The notes: generated by a model from the letters alone, not told the origin. A stretch of 64,000 bases of DNA from Epithemia pelagica (GCA_946965045.2 OX337230.1:2294001-2358000); one strand, 5' to 3'. Shown: positions 30,778 through 42,049, numbered from the stretch's first letter. Numbers and translations are program-made.

Positions 30778-32799
30778 ATGGCGTCGTACCAAAGGTCCCC
30801 AAGTTTTGCTGGCTATGCCTCCGAGCCACCCGAAGCCATTGAGTTGCTGGAAACTGCTATCAACAAGGGCTTTTTGCATTGGCACGGCAAAACTGCCCAC
30901 CAATGGCAAGTCGATACATGTAAAGCCCTTCTACACCGCCACACTGCCCCTGCCCCCATTCGTTCGCCTACTTTGCGTCCTCTCCTCCTTGTACGTTCTA
31001 CCGGAGGTGGGAAATCCTCCGTCCGCGACGTATGTGGTTTCCTTTGTGGCGGCATTACCGTGACAATTGTCCCATTACTAAGCTTGTCGGCCGATCAAAC
31101 CGCCAAGCTTATTGAAGTATGCACCAAGCAATATCTGCACAGCCGCGTCCATGTGTTTAATCTTGACGTGCTGCGTTCCCCTGACGTCAATATAACACTA
31201 CAGTCTGCACTCGAGCGACTTTCCAACAATCAATCAAACAAAAAAAGAGTCCTACTATTTTCTTCCCCACAGAAAATAGCCAACGACCGGTCTTGGCAAC
31301 GAACTCTTACCAAGTGTGCATCCAAGGGCGCTCTCCGCTTTGTTGCAATCGACGAGTGCCACTTGTACGCTGGCCACGGTGTCGAATTTAGGCAAGAGTT
31401 TGGCGAACTGAAAGCGGCTTTCCTTGACAAACTGGAAACGCATTCTCCAATTCCCATTCCCATTCTCTTTATGACGGCTACTGCCTCCCTGTCTATGGTC
31501 AAGGATCTTGAGTTTCTCACTGACCTCTCCTTTGATCGAACAAAGGACTTTGTCTGGCCCCACCAGCATTCCGGAGTCCATCGCCGGAACATCATGATTG
31601 ACTTGACTTTCAGAGACTCTCCTCTTCGTCGAGTTAAGTCGGACCTGGTACGCATCTCTCGGGTCCCCGGAAACCGTAAAATGATCGTTTATTCGAATTC
31701 AAGAAAGGCCATAATGCATTTGTATGAGCAAAGTCGGCAGGAGCTAAACCGTCGTGGAATCCACAAAGACATTGTTGTGGTCCACGGCAACATGTATAAA
31801 GAGCAGAAGTTTCACAACACCGAACTTTTTGCTGGACCGCCGTTGGTAGATGAGTGTCCTACTACAAGAAGGCTCCTACGCTTCGACCCAGTAGCCTACT
31901 ACGCCACTGCCGCAACAACAAGTGCGGGGCTGGATTGCCACGAAGTGGACCGGGTTCTATTCCATGGATTCCCTCCTACAATTGAAGACCTCCTACAATG
32001 CTCCGGTCGATGTGGACGAGCTCCTACTGCTACACCTTCAAACTCGTCATTTTGTATGGCCGTCTCGCTTAACAGTCTTGTGTCCTTGCTCAACAGGATT
32101 TTTATTCTACCCAAGTATGAAGCCGCTCGACAATCGAAACAAAACGACAAAGCCGACGATACTTTCCTCCAGCCCGTACGGTCTACCACCACCTCCCAAT
32201 TGCAGTCGTCGTCCTCTCCTTCTCTACTTGATCACGAGGCACTTGCGACACGACAATGGAACAATGTGTTGTCGGTCCTTGCTATTGTTTGCTTGGATGA
32301 TGGTTCATGCATTCATTGGGCCCTTGAGCGGACCATGTTGCACCCACTTCATCAGAAGACCTGTGACCTTGACTCGACTTGTGGGGGTGCCTGCTGGCGA
32401 TGTCGCATCCCGCGAATTTCGACTCCACTTGATGCACCGATTCATAAGGAACATTTTCGTGCACACCTCATTCAAATGTTTATCACTAGCAAAGTTTCTT
32501 CCGACAAACTCAACCTTCACAAAGATGTTTTCCTTAATACCATGATTGGGTTCGAGAGTCTTACATTGGATGGGAAACTGGAGCAACGCTTTGCCCAAGA
32601 TGTTCTGGGCCTAAACAACAACCGCACTGTCCGTCAACGAGCGAAGGCCCTTATCCTAAAATGCTTTGCAGCTCGTATACTCGAGCCAGATGTTGACGGA
32701 TTGCAACTACGAGTGAAATTGGGCTACTCATCCAACGGCAATCCACGTGTGAATGACGACCAATGTTGGAAGGGGTTTCAATTTCTACAGAACATGTAA
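30778..32799 (+). CDS. RecQ-like superfamily 2 DNA helicase of the 7.6-kb element
   Basis: 673 aa from the ATG at 30778; the frame is open a little further 5' but only with TTG. SF2 motifs in order: I, R-S-T-G-G-G-K-S-S (about residue 73); Ia region, I-V-P-L-L-S-L; II, A-I-D-E-C-H-L (about 190); III, F-M-T-A-T-A-S (about 232); IV, M-I-V-Y-S-N-S; V, A-T-S/T-S-A-G-L-D-C-H-E-V-D-R-V; VI, Q-C-S-G-R-C-G-R-A (about 407). Motifs V and VI and the T-G-G-G-K-S loop fit RecQ-type helicases. A cysteine cluster C-x5-C-x3-C-x2-C near residue 530 may bind zinc, as the RecQ zinc domain does. The element's left end would serve as promoter. No HRDC domain is seen. Presumably it unwinds DNA during transposition; that role is inferred. 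Confidence 0.85.
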   Translation: MASYQRSPSFAGYASEPPEAIELLETAINKGFLHWHGKTAHQWQVDTCKALLHRHTAPAPIRSPTLRPLLLVRSTGGGKSSVRDVCGFLCGGITVTIVPLLSLSADQTAKLIEVCTKQYLHSRVHVFNLDVLRSPDVNITLQSALERLSNNQSNKKRVLLFSSPQKIANDRSWQRTLTKCASKGALRFVAIDECHLYAGHGVEFRQEFGELKAAFLDKLETHSPIPIPILFMTATASLSMVKDLEFLTDLSFDRTKDFVWPHQHSGVHRRNIMIDLTFRDSPLRRVKSDLVRISRVPGNRKMIVYSNSRKAIMHLYEQSRQELNRRGIHKDIVVVHGNMYKEQKFHNTELFAGPPLVDECPTTRRLLRFDPVAYYATAATTSAGLDCHEVDRVLFHGFPPTIEDLLQCSGRCGRAPTATPSNSSFCMAVSLNSLVSLLNRIFILPKYEAARQSKQNDKADDTFLQPVRSTTTSQLQSSSSPSLLDHEALATRQWNNVLSVLAIVCLDDGSCIHWALERTMLHPLHQKTCDLDSTCGGACWRCRIPRISTPLDAPIHKEHFRAHLIQMFITSKVSSDKLNLHKDVFLNTMIGFESLTLDGKLEQRFAQDVLGLNNNRTVRQRAKALILKCFAARILEPDVDGLQLRVKLGYSSNGNPRVNDDQCWKGFQFLQNM

Positions 32800-32834
32800 A
32801 CAATTGTCTTATTCCATATATAACTATATCTTGT

Positions 32835-35800
32835 TCAATTGTTCTGAACTGTCTTCTTATACAACTCAAATGCATCTAAAGCTTCGTCCAGTAGGTCGCC
32901 CTGCAACGTACCACTGTCATCTCTTTCCATCCAGCCAGAGTCCGGTCCATCGCTCTCCATTTTCTCCAGTCTAAGAAATAATCGGTGTCGTAGAAAATGG
33001 TGCTCTCTTTCTTTTCGTTGTGAGTCCCATTGCCTTGAAGTTATCACATTCTTTTCCGCCATTTCCTCTAAGGCCACACTGATTACATCTCTTGTAGCGA
33101 TCGAATTCATTTCTATCACTTTCATTCCTTTCACTCGGCCTTTTTCTTTCAACTCTTCACCTTTGCTTCCTGTCTTGTCTTGGATGTCGTCCCCCTCATC
33201 ATCGTCACTTCCTTCATCGTCTTCCTCTACAACATCCTCCATTGCTATATCCTCAGCTTGTGTTTCAAGAAATGGCTCTTCAGCCTCATGTGCACGTTGC
33301 CTATCACCTTCACCTGCTTCCTCATCATCATCCATTTCATCATCGTTAACTTGCTCCATATCGACCGGTATTGAATCCTGTTGTGCTCCACCCATCCCAT
33401 TATCGTACTCGTGCTCAATTTCAACTAAACAAGTGTCCTCATTTGAAAAATACGATGCCTCCTCGTCCTGTTTACTCTCTTCATCTGCCATGACTTGTGC
33501 AAGGTCTATTACAGACGTTTCCTCGTCGTCATTCTGGACTTTGTTCGAAGAGGCCTCAGTCGCCTTGTTGTCAATGGCCGTCTCCTTGTGACGACCCAAC
33601 ATGTCATGTACCTGTACCATCACATTTTTGTCTGTAGCATCGTCCTGTACTTTACCATTACCAACGCGGCGTATTTTTTTTTGGATTTGTAACGAGGTTG
33701 CATCCATTGCTTTCCAGAAGTGATTCTTATCCACTGCCATGTCTTCATGGCAACCAACATCGTGACACTTGGCTAAGGTCAACAGTTCCGTAACCAGGAC
33801 CCGGTTTAGTCGACTCATGGGGTTAGTGGTTTTCTTCTTCTGCTGTCCAGGGTCTGTCGTTTGTAATACTTGCTTCTCGTCTGTCTCGTTTCTCTGCTCC
33901 TTCAAGCGCTCGGCTAACTCGTACTCCCCATCCATTCTGTTCCGTGTATAAAATTCTACGAAATGCTTTGCTCGTTGGCACGAAGTGAACATTCGGGAAA
34001 CCTTAACGAAGGATGCCTCCGTACCATTGTGGTTCATTGCCTTGAAAAATGGCATGATGCGTTCCATGATTTGGTCCAACGCGCTTTCTTTCGTATTCCA
34101 TGATGGTGTGGAACCACGTTTTTGTCGCTTAGTTCGATTGACTCTAATTTGATGCAGCACGTAGTTGGGGAGTCTCTGATAATAGAGCTCGATGATGCGC
34201 AATTGTGTATTGAAAGAGTTTGATTTCTTTGCAATGTAGAAAACAGGGAGAAACTCAATGACCATACTCTCCATTGTTATGGAATCGCCCTGTTGCTCAG
34301 CTTCGTGGAACATAAGGTACTTCCTCATTATCAACAGGAAGTTACATGAAAAGACTGTAAGCCAGTCCTTGCTCTCACGGACTTGGCGACTCAAAAATTG
34401 TATGTACTCTTTTGCTATAGTTGTGGCCAGAGCTTCTTCCCTCCCACGATCGATGAACGAGTCCACTCTGTCTTGAGTGAAGCAACGAATCATAAAAGCG
34501 TCTATCATAAGACGGTCAAGTTCCTCAAAAACAATGACTGCAAGACGGTGGGCCTGACGGTAAGTTTGCGCAACATCATTGCCATCGATGCGTTTCCACT
34601 TCAGTCGGTGTTGAACACACTGAAGGAAACCCCCGTAAAAAAGACGAAATATGGAGTCTAACATGTGAAACCGTACATGTAGGTCCCCATTGATTGGGAC
34701 AACGCGATGTAGGACATGTGTAATTGCCATGGCCTGTTTATATGCCGCTCGAAAGGTCGAAGTTTTTGCGTCGCTAATGGCCATGAGGTCATCAAAAAAT
34801 TGGAACAGACGATCTATCGATAAACCGTCTCCAACAACGAAGAGCCACTTCTCTTCCCAATCCAAACCAGGCTCGTAGATACCACGATCCTCGTCCCAGG
34901 TTAGTAATCCGTGCAAGACCATAAAATCCAACAAAATTCCAGAAGCGCCAACCTTTGTAGTTTCATCTAGAATGGAGACTGGGAGCAGTAGCAATTCTGC
35001 CACTGGAGGTTCTCCTCGCCATTCACGCACAACACGACTTGGGAACTGACCAGCCAAATGGAAAAGACTCGCATCCCGTTCCTTCCTCCTCAATGTATTC
35101 ATGGCGCCAGCAATGGACGAGCGGACGTTGCTATACGCAAACTCATATGGTTGCAATGCGTAATCCATATCTTGTCGAATGGACCGACGTTTTGTGGATA
35201 GGAACCTTTTTATTGTCCCAAGTTCTCGACAGCACATGTAAATTTGCAAGTAGAACCGAACACGAGTGCCAGTACAGTCGAAAGGAGGCGCTGGTCCATC
35301 AGTTGGATTGAGGTTGCCAGTGGCAAAAGACCTGACCAATTGCGGTAAGCTGGACTGCTGAAAAACTTCGAAGGGAGGCATTTGGTATGGGGATGGAATA
35401 TCTTGTTCGATGTATGCCAGCTTTGGGCGATCAGATAGAAAGCATTACTTTGGGGAAACTTCGCCAAGTACATTTGCATAATGAACCTTGCTGTTACCCT
35501 AGTGTAGATTGCGCTTTGGCCTTGCTGAAATTGGAGGAGTCTCCCATCCTGTAAGTTGTCGAAGACGGCCATTAGAAAGGTAACCTTGCGCAATGACCGT
35601 CGAACTCTGGCATCGTAGGAATCTACCCATGTCTCTACCCTCCGTTCCATAGTTTGTTTGGAGACGGAGATACCAAACCAAACCGGAATCTGTGTGGCCA
35701 TTAATGAATGGCCACAAGCATACTGCGCAAAAGCAAAGACCGTTGCGAATGGTACCAAAAGATGATTGTTATGATTTCTGGCTCGGACAACAAATTGGAA

Positions 35801-37840
35801 GAAGGTATCCAGTGAATAACGAAGGCTGAGAAATTCTCTGTCCTCAGCTGCGGCACTCTCCAGTTTCTTGGTATACCCACTGTAGCCCATGATTGCTTCA
35901 AATTGGTTGGGAAGCGACTTCTCAAATTGCGACACAATTTGTCTCAATTTGTACTCGGACAGGAACATTTCAAAAATATTGTTGAATCGTCCGAAACAGT
36001 CTTCTATACGCTGTAGCAATGTAGTGTCCACCCACTTACAGAATGGCTCGACAACGTCCTTCACTATGATGGGAGAATAGAGCTTCGATGCGCGCAATGT
36101 TGCTTCCTCGACCTTTTCATTTAGTTCTTGGGCCATGGCATCCCTTGCATTCTTCAGAACAGTCTTTGTGTCAAACGGTTCCCAAACGCTACGCAGTTCA
36201 GCGAGCATGAAACGGTCCCCTGGTGTCTCTTGAACCAATCTGTGTAACAGAGTAAGTCTGTCATCCGAGTCATCTTTCACGGATTTGAAGGTTGCGTTCC
36301 ATGGGCGCTCTGGGTGGTAGTCTGCTTGTAAAAACACTGACTGTGGGAAGTGGAAGGCTTCGAACCAAGACAGCTTTTCTTCAAGGCAATCAGTAGTAGG
36401 TGGGGCTACGAAATTGCTCGAAGAAGGTGACATGATAGGGAATTTCAACCGGATGGTGTTTTGTGTTGCTTCACCCATTGCTGCGAAAATGGTCTTGTAT
36501 GGCACGGTAAGATTGGCGTCAGTAAGGCGGTTGATATCGCCGTTGGCATGAACCCATCCGGTGAGTTGTTTATACCGGCGACCCTGGCAAACAACGGTGG
36601 GTACGAAGTCTGATTGTAATGTGGCACGCCATATGGAAAGCCATTTCTTTGAATACCGCGGAGGAAGACTTTCTTCATGGAAAAACAAAAGAACAGGGAG
36701 TCCCTCCTTGAGGAACCAAATGTCCTCCAATAGTAACGTCCGCAGGGCAAAGGAGGTGACTAGTTGAATCGGAGTTGTGGACGCATTGTTAGACTCGGGA
36801 GTCTGTTGGGTTGTATCTGACGATTCCGCATGTTTCCGTTTGTTCGTTGTTTTGTTCGTGAAGCGTCGTTGTTTGGAGGTGCCGGTGGGCGACCGAGATA
36901 CACCAGCGGTGTAATTTTTTGCCCGTCGCATCATTCCGGAACAATAGTTGGCCACCAGCGTCAGCGAAGACTTTTTGGATGCCTCAAGGGTCGGGGTAAT
37001 CAAAACCAGGGGTGTGTTTGCTGACGCAGCAGGTCCTGGGTTTTTGCATGGCAATGGAGGGACCCGACGGAGAGGGACTAGATACGAACCTTCACGAACT
37101 TTGGTTACTTTCCCTTTGAAGAGGTTAGGGTATTGTTGGTCCTGGTTGGTGGAAGATGCTGCAGGAGGAGGATCTTTCGGTGGACCTTTCTTTGGTGGAG
37201 CTTTCTTTGGTGGAGCTGTTGTCGTAGGGACTTTTGTCAGACGGAGGGTCGGTGCCGCAGCTGTTGTGGTATCCGGAGGGGAAGGTGAAGGGTCCTCACC
37301 ATTGGATGCCTCAGCAGGGACTGTTCGCTCCATAGCAGCAAGCAATTTCAGAGCCTTTTGAGGGGACGATTGGGTCCCAAACTGGATTTGCCCAACTGAA
37401 TCCCGATTGTGCCAAAGGTCAATGAACAGTGGTTGGGCTCTGTTGTTGGTAGAAGGATTGGATTCGTTGGATTGATTGTATGGATGCGGGGTTGGTTCGG
37501 GGCGTGGCCGAGGAGGAGGAGCAGAGGCATTACTTGTGGTTGTGGATAAGTCACTTGTACCTGCAGTTGGAACCATCGTACTAACCATCGTACTGTGTGA
37601 ATCCACGGTTGCTTTCGCATGAGGTGTGATGAAGGGAGGGACTGGAGTAGGCTGAACGGCATCAGATTGGCCATCAGAGACATTCGTTCTCGATGAAGCG
37701 AGAGATTCCATTCCGGCGATATGGACGCTTGATTCTTGTTTTGCTTCGGAGGCATGGCGATCCACTGTGCCCCGAGAAGCATAGGCCTTCCTAATGTCTT
37801 GCTGGGAACTGCGATGGCGTTTGTGCGAAGAAGAAGACAT
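32835..37840 (-). CDS. Large DUF6589-like protein of the 7.6-kb element, candidate transposase, one frame change
   Basis: Two open frames meet at about 35400-35450. The first (ATG at 37840) runs to 35210 and the second, in another frame, from about 35420 to 32835. A 47-bp GT-AG intron at 35402-35448 (GTAATG...AACAAG) restores one frame of 1652 aa; a 77-bp intron starting GTAACA would also work. The N-terminal 350 residues are Ser/Pro/Thr-rich and basic. The middle has M-A-V-F-D-N-L-Q-D-G-R and, after the junction, W-L-F-V-V-G-D-G-L-S-I-D-R-L and N-G-D-L-H-V-R-F-H-M-L-D. From memory these F-D-N, G-D-x-L-(T/S)-x-x-R and G-x-x-H blocks resemble DUF6589, a family of unknown function common in fungal and invertebrate mobile DNA. 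A C-H-x-V-G-C-H motif and a strongly acidic region (about 32990-33560) follow. A DDE-type active site is a hypothesis. Confidence 0.55.
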
Positions 37841-37930
37841 TGTAGGGACAGTAAGCACGGCTCCGTACCTCCATTGCCGCGATGAATGCAGTTGGTGGTT
37901 TGGAGGTTTGTGTCAGTACTGGGAGCGCAG

Positions 37931-37951
37931 AGGTCGCGCCTTGGGGGTGAG
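37931..37951 (-). repeat. Right subterminal inverted repeat
   Basis: Exact reverse complement of 30480-30500. It lies 44 bp inside the right terminal repeat, the same layout as on the left. Confidence 0.85.
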
Positions 37952-37995
37952 TAAGAGTTTGCACACCAAAAGCACGACACATATGCGACCCGACT

Positions 37996-38016
37996 ACTCA
38001 CCCCCGCTGGGGGGTA
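37996..38016 (-). repeat. Right terminal inverted repeat
   Basis: On the minus strand TACCCCC-C-AGC-GGGGGTGAGT, one mismatch to the left end. It is followed directly by the target duplication TCCAAGGGG (38017-38025). Confidence 0.88.
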
Positions 38017-38025
38017 TCCAAGGGG

Positions 38026-40189
38026 GGATGCACGAGGATACACGACCACTAATGGAATGTGGACATAACACACTAATTATTGGATGATAGACTTGAGTCA
38101 TGTTATCTCTCTTATCTCTTTGTAGAGAGATCCACAGCTGCCATATCTCTGGCTAGTCAATCCTTTCAAGTGCACTGGAACCTGGTGTCTTATTGTTTGT
38201 ATCATCGGAGACAAATTGTGACGTGGGAATTGTGCGTCACATATGGGGCAGGTATAAATTTTAACGCGAGCGCGCTCTTATCGCGACGGCCCGCTCGATT
38301 CGGGTTGGCCTGCTCGATTCTTCCCATATCGAGCTGGAGTGCACATATCGGGCAAACATCGAGTAAAATCACGTAATAAAATGCACAGATCGGGCTGGCC
38401 CGATCGTATCGGGCTAGCCCGATCATATCGGGCTGGAGTACACATATCGGGCTAGCCCGATCATATCGGGCAAGTAAATACAATAGCCTTTTAAATATCC
38501 CCTCGCAGAAATACGAACACAATACACATATTATATCATATTAATGATGGATATATCATATTGCAATGTCCAACATATGGAATAAGGGCATAGAGTGTCA
38601 TATTCATATTAAAAAGTGCAGCTGTTGTCATATCGGCACTCAAATATGACAAACGACTTTGGTGGAATGTGGAAGATATGGATCTTGTTGGGATTTTGTA
38701 TTGGGTATGCCTTTAGGTTTTTGCTTGAATCTGCGTGGAGACCAACGACCAACCCTCAATCAACCTCAACCCTGTCCCTGTGGAACACAACATATCAAGG
38801 CATCCCCGTTGTCGTAGCTACGTAGACCCTATTCTATGCATACTTCGGGTGGGCGGGCTGATTTCCCCAACTTCCGTCGGACAGGTACTGTTCCTTTATG
38901 CTGCTGAATTCAAGGCAAAACTCAAGATTTGAGTTTGGAGGCGGGGTATTATTTTATCCATCTCAAATTTCTAACCTAGGATTGCTGAATTCTGGTAATA
39001 GATAAAGTTCGAGTTTAGGTTTTGTGGTTTCGCCTTTCACCTGTTTCCTGTGCTCGCGGTGTCATGCGGCTCTGTGCTGCTCGGTAGAATGTCGAGAACA
39101 AGATTGGAAACGACACAAACCACTGTGCACGCACTACTCTCTGTGACAAGAGCACCATCTATGCGACAAGAGCAACAAGAAGAGGCTTGGACAATGGCAC
39201 AGAAATGTCCATGGTGTTGTAGCAATTACTACAATAAAGTGATGAAATGATAAAGGGGAGAGTCAACAACAACTGGAGTGAGGCTTCATACATACCCTTT
39301 TTACAAGTTTGTCTGTCTTTGTCACACAGCCAAACAAGTGTGTCTGGTGCTGTCGACAAAACAAGAAAAAACATTCACCACAGTTTGAAAGCAGCGACAA
39401 GTCGACAGGTTGAAATAGTAGAACAAGTCACATGTCTGTCCACTCAAAAGGACGACTTGTAACTGTAGACAGCTCATATACTTTTCAGCAACCATAGATT
39501 TAATACGCCATCTTGATTTCTACAAAGACAACAACAAGAAGAGATGGGAATGATGTTTGGATTTTGAGAAAATGTAGGATGAGAAGAGGACCCATGAAGC
39601 CTGGTACAAGAGGGCCCGTAGCACCCCGAATTTGCCCCCCAACATTTCACAAACCCATCCCCGTCCCATGCCCGGAAACAACTAGTCCATCTCCCAGGTT
39701 CACAAACCAGTGCTAGCCTCCCTCTTTGTAAAAATTAACATGAACCCACCATCCTGAAACCAATTCATTCCATTCCCAGCCCCCTCGTTCCCGGGTACAT
39801 TGCCACTATGTGTGCAAATAAGCTTTGGTTGACCAAACAGTGACCATGACCAATCGATCAATCCTCTAGCTGTAGAGATTACTACCAGCCATAGCTAGCT
39901 GTAAGCTATACTCCAAGTTGCCCCTTTCCAGATAAAGTGCCAGCCCTGTTTCTACTGTACTTCTTGATACACTACTATTAAAAACCTATGTTCCGGTATG
40001 GTGTCAATCCAAGGCTAGGGCGTTTTCTTTCAGGGTACACATAAACATAACCTATTCGTAACCTTGTATTAGACCAACCTTGGGACTTGAATCTTGAGTT
40101 TTGCCTCATATTTTTTACCAGCATGATGCGCCTTACCCAACAATCCACCCCAGAACTGTACAATGATGAGGCCAAGTGTCAGAACTGAC
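38026..40189. other. Non-coding region right of the 7.6-kb element
   Basis: About 2.2 kb without a recognisable gene; open frames are short and motif-free. It contains the palindromic cluster at 38388-38461. It also contains GGGCTGATTTCCCCAACTTC at 38855-38874, an inverted copy (one mismatch over 21 bp) of 30309-30329 beyond the other end of the element. Confidence 0.5.
38388..38461. repeat. Cluster of ATCGGGCTAGCCCGAT palindromes
   Basis: Three palindromes of 16-18 bp lie within 74 bp (38388-38405, 38408-38423, 38446-38461), with half-sites ATCGGGC or ATCGAGC on both sides between about 38327 and 38472. A longer unit (ATCGRGCTGGAGTRCACATA) is repeated at about 38330 and 38427. It looks like a small array of dyad binding sites or a satellite seed. 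Confidence 0.7.
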
Positions 40190-40520
40190 ACGTGGCCAAT
40201 AGCCAAAAGCCTTTGTGACGACAGAGCTGCTGGGCTGCATGGGCTATATGGTCTTGTGCAAAACTTGTCTCACACTTGACTGCTGGAGTCTGTCTTGTAT
40301 GCCTGTCTTTATCACTTATCCTCCAGGGATTCCAAATGGAATTGGCAGCTTCAAGGTAGGTCTTCCTGATTGTTTCACCCAAAGGTGGGTACCTAGTCAA
40401 CCACTCACCATCCTTCTCTGGGTAGTCTTGGGCCTTCTGGCTTGTTGAGTTGCAAAAAGACAAGTAGCACATTGTCCTCCTCCTGTAGTCACTGTTGATT
40501 GCCTCATATAGTAGTAAATC

Positions 40521-40732
40521 TACTTTAATAGCCAGGGTGGGACGAGGAGGAGCTAGGGTGTGAGGAGTGGCATAACTCCGAGAAGGGCAATAGCGACGAG
40601 GAGTGGACTGCCCCTGTGAGATCCGCGTAAGCGGATCGAGGGGGCAATCCACGACAAGAAGCTATTGCCCGACAAGGAGTTAAGCCACGAGGAGCGCCCT
40701 GCGACGAGGAGTCCCCCGGGGCTATTAAAGTA
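40521..40732 (+). repeat. 212-bp palindromic MITE, left copy
   Basis: Bounded by TACTTTAATAGCC and its exact complement GGCTATTAAAGTA. The interior is itself an imperfect palindrome (GATCCGC-GTAA-GCGGATC at the centre; GGGCAATAGC facing GCTATTGCCC) and carries repeated CGAGGAGT phrases. The inverted copy is at 41838-42049. Confidence 0.75.
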
Positions 40733-41837
40733 TGTTAGCTTCCTTTGTCACGAGGAGTCGTGCCAGCGCGCTCTAGGTATTTTTCGGTCTTCCTAAGTGA
40801 TCGGTACTCTTAAAATATACTTAGTACTCGTGAGCCTAATTAGTCTTTAAGACTTACGCTGGCCATACTCATGATGGCGCACTAGGTAATCTTTAATCCT
40901 TTGTAAATAACCCGGTCACTTAAGGGATCACATACAACTATATCGGATGACTTATAACGCTCAATGTGTAAGTATCATTCGTCCCACATTTATTGCATGC
41001 CAATCAAACTCCGAGGCGTGCTTGTTCTTTAAATACTCAAACAGAATACTTATAGTCAATGTTCCCCATTTCCCACTCCGACTGATACAACAACACAACA
41101 CACAACACAGCACCAACAACCAACACCTACTTTTTCGTTTCCCGGGCTAGTCTAGATTACTACACTAAGAGAAAATATCCATTTACAGTAAGTTTTGGGG
41201 CTTAGGTAGTGTGAGTGTGGGGAGTGACCCACTCCTCAGTGAGTGGGGAAGGGCACGACGACGGTAGAACGACGAGTGATAAAGGTAGCTTACTACCTTT
41301 ACCACTCGTCGTCCTACCCTTCCCCACTCACTGAGCACTCACTGAGGAGTAAGTCACTCCCCACACTCCCACTACCTAAGCCCCAAAAATTACTGTACTT
41401 AGATTTTTTATTCTAGTGTAGTGTAGGAGTTCCCATTGTGTTGGTGCATGCTGCTGTGTTCTGTGTTGTCTTGTGTCGTTCGTGGTCGGGTCGCGAGAGG
41501 AGTGGGGGATGGAAGATCTAAGTATTCTGTCACACTATTTATACAGCAAGCACGCCTCGGAGTTTGATTGGCATGCAATAATTGTGAGAAATTTGATACT
41601 TAGACATAAAGCGTTATAAATCATCCGATATAATCGGATGAGGTCACTTAAGTAACGCGGTTATTTAGAAACAATTAAGATTTCCTAGTGCCATATCGAA
41701 AGTAGGGCATGCTTAATTGTATAAAACTAATTAGGCTCACGACTACTAAGTATCCATTCAGAGAACCGATCACTTAGGAAGACCGAAAATTACCTAGGGT
41801 GCGCTGGCACGACTCCTCGTGACAAAGGAAGCTAACA

Positions 41838-42049
41838 TACTTTAATAGCCCCGGAGGACTCCTCGTCGCAGGGCGCTCCTCGTGGCTTAACTCCTCGTCG
41901 GGCAATAGCTTCTCGTCGTGGAATGCCCCCACGATCCGCTTAAGCGGATCTCACAGGGGCAGTCCACTCCTCGTCGCTATTGCCCTTCTCGGAGTTTAGC
42001 CACTCCTCACACCCTAGCTCCTCCTCGTCCACCCTCAGCTATTAAAGTA
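41838..42049 (-). repeat. 212-bp palindromic MITE, right copy
   Basis: Inverted copy of 40521-40732 with scattered substitutions; it forms the outer part of the right arm of the large palindrome. The central stem GATCCGC-TTAA-GCGGATC is kept. Confidence 0.75.

Larger units (their letters stand above)
30419..38016. mobile_element. Intact 7.6-kb DNA transposon with SF2 helicase and DUF6589-like protein, superfamily unassigned
   Basis: Both ends carry a 21-bp terminal inverted repeat (30419-30439 and 37996-38016; TACCCCCYAGCGGGGGTGAG plus T, one mismatch). Each is directly flanked by the same 9-mer, TCCAAGGGG (30410-30418 and 38017-38025), a perfect target duplication. A second exact inverted repeat of 21 bp lies about 40 bp inside each end, and weaker inverted similarity (CCCAGTNCTGACACAAAC) extends to about 130 bp. 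Two convergent genes fill the interior, each starting near one end with stops 35 bp apart. Long open frames and a clean duplication suggest a fairly recent insertion. TIRs plus a 9-bp duplication exclude Helitrons and Cryptons. A 9-bp duplication fits Mutator-like elements, but I see no MULE transposase motif. Confidence 0.85.

Noticed and set aside
30441-30842. 133-aa open frame at the left end of the 7.6-kb element
   Set aside because: It overlaps the subterminal repeat and the helicase start in another frame, is low in complexity and has no motif; most likely 5' UTR.
33163-33591. Ser-rich plus-strand open frame
   Set aside because: It is the complement of the acidic region of the large minus-strand element protein.
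30419-38016. Helitron or Crypton identity for the 7.6-kb element
   Set aside because: Helitrons and Cryptons do not make TIRs plus a 9-bp duplication, and no Rep/HUH or tyrosine recombinase motif is visible.
30419-38016. Mutator-like identity for the 7.6-kb element
   Set aside because: The 9-bp duplication fits, but I could not find the MULE transposase signature or a SWIM-type finger. Not fully excluded.
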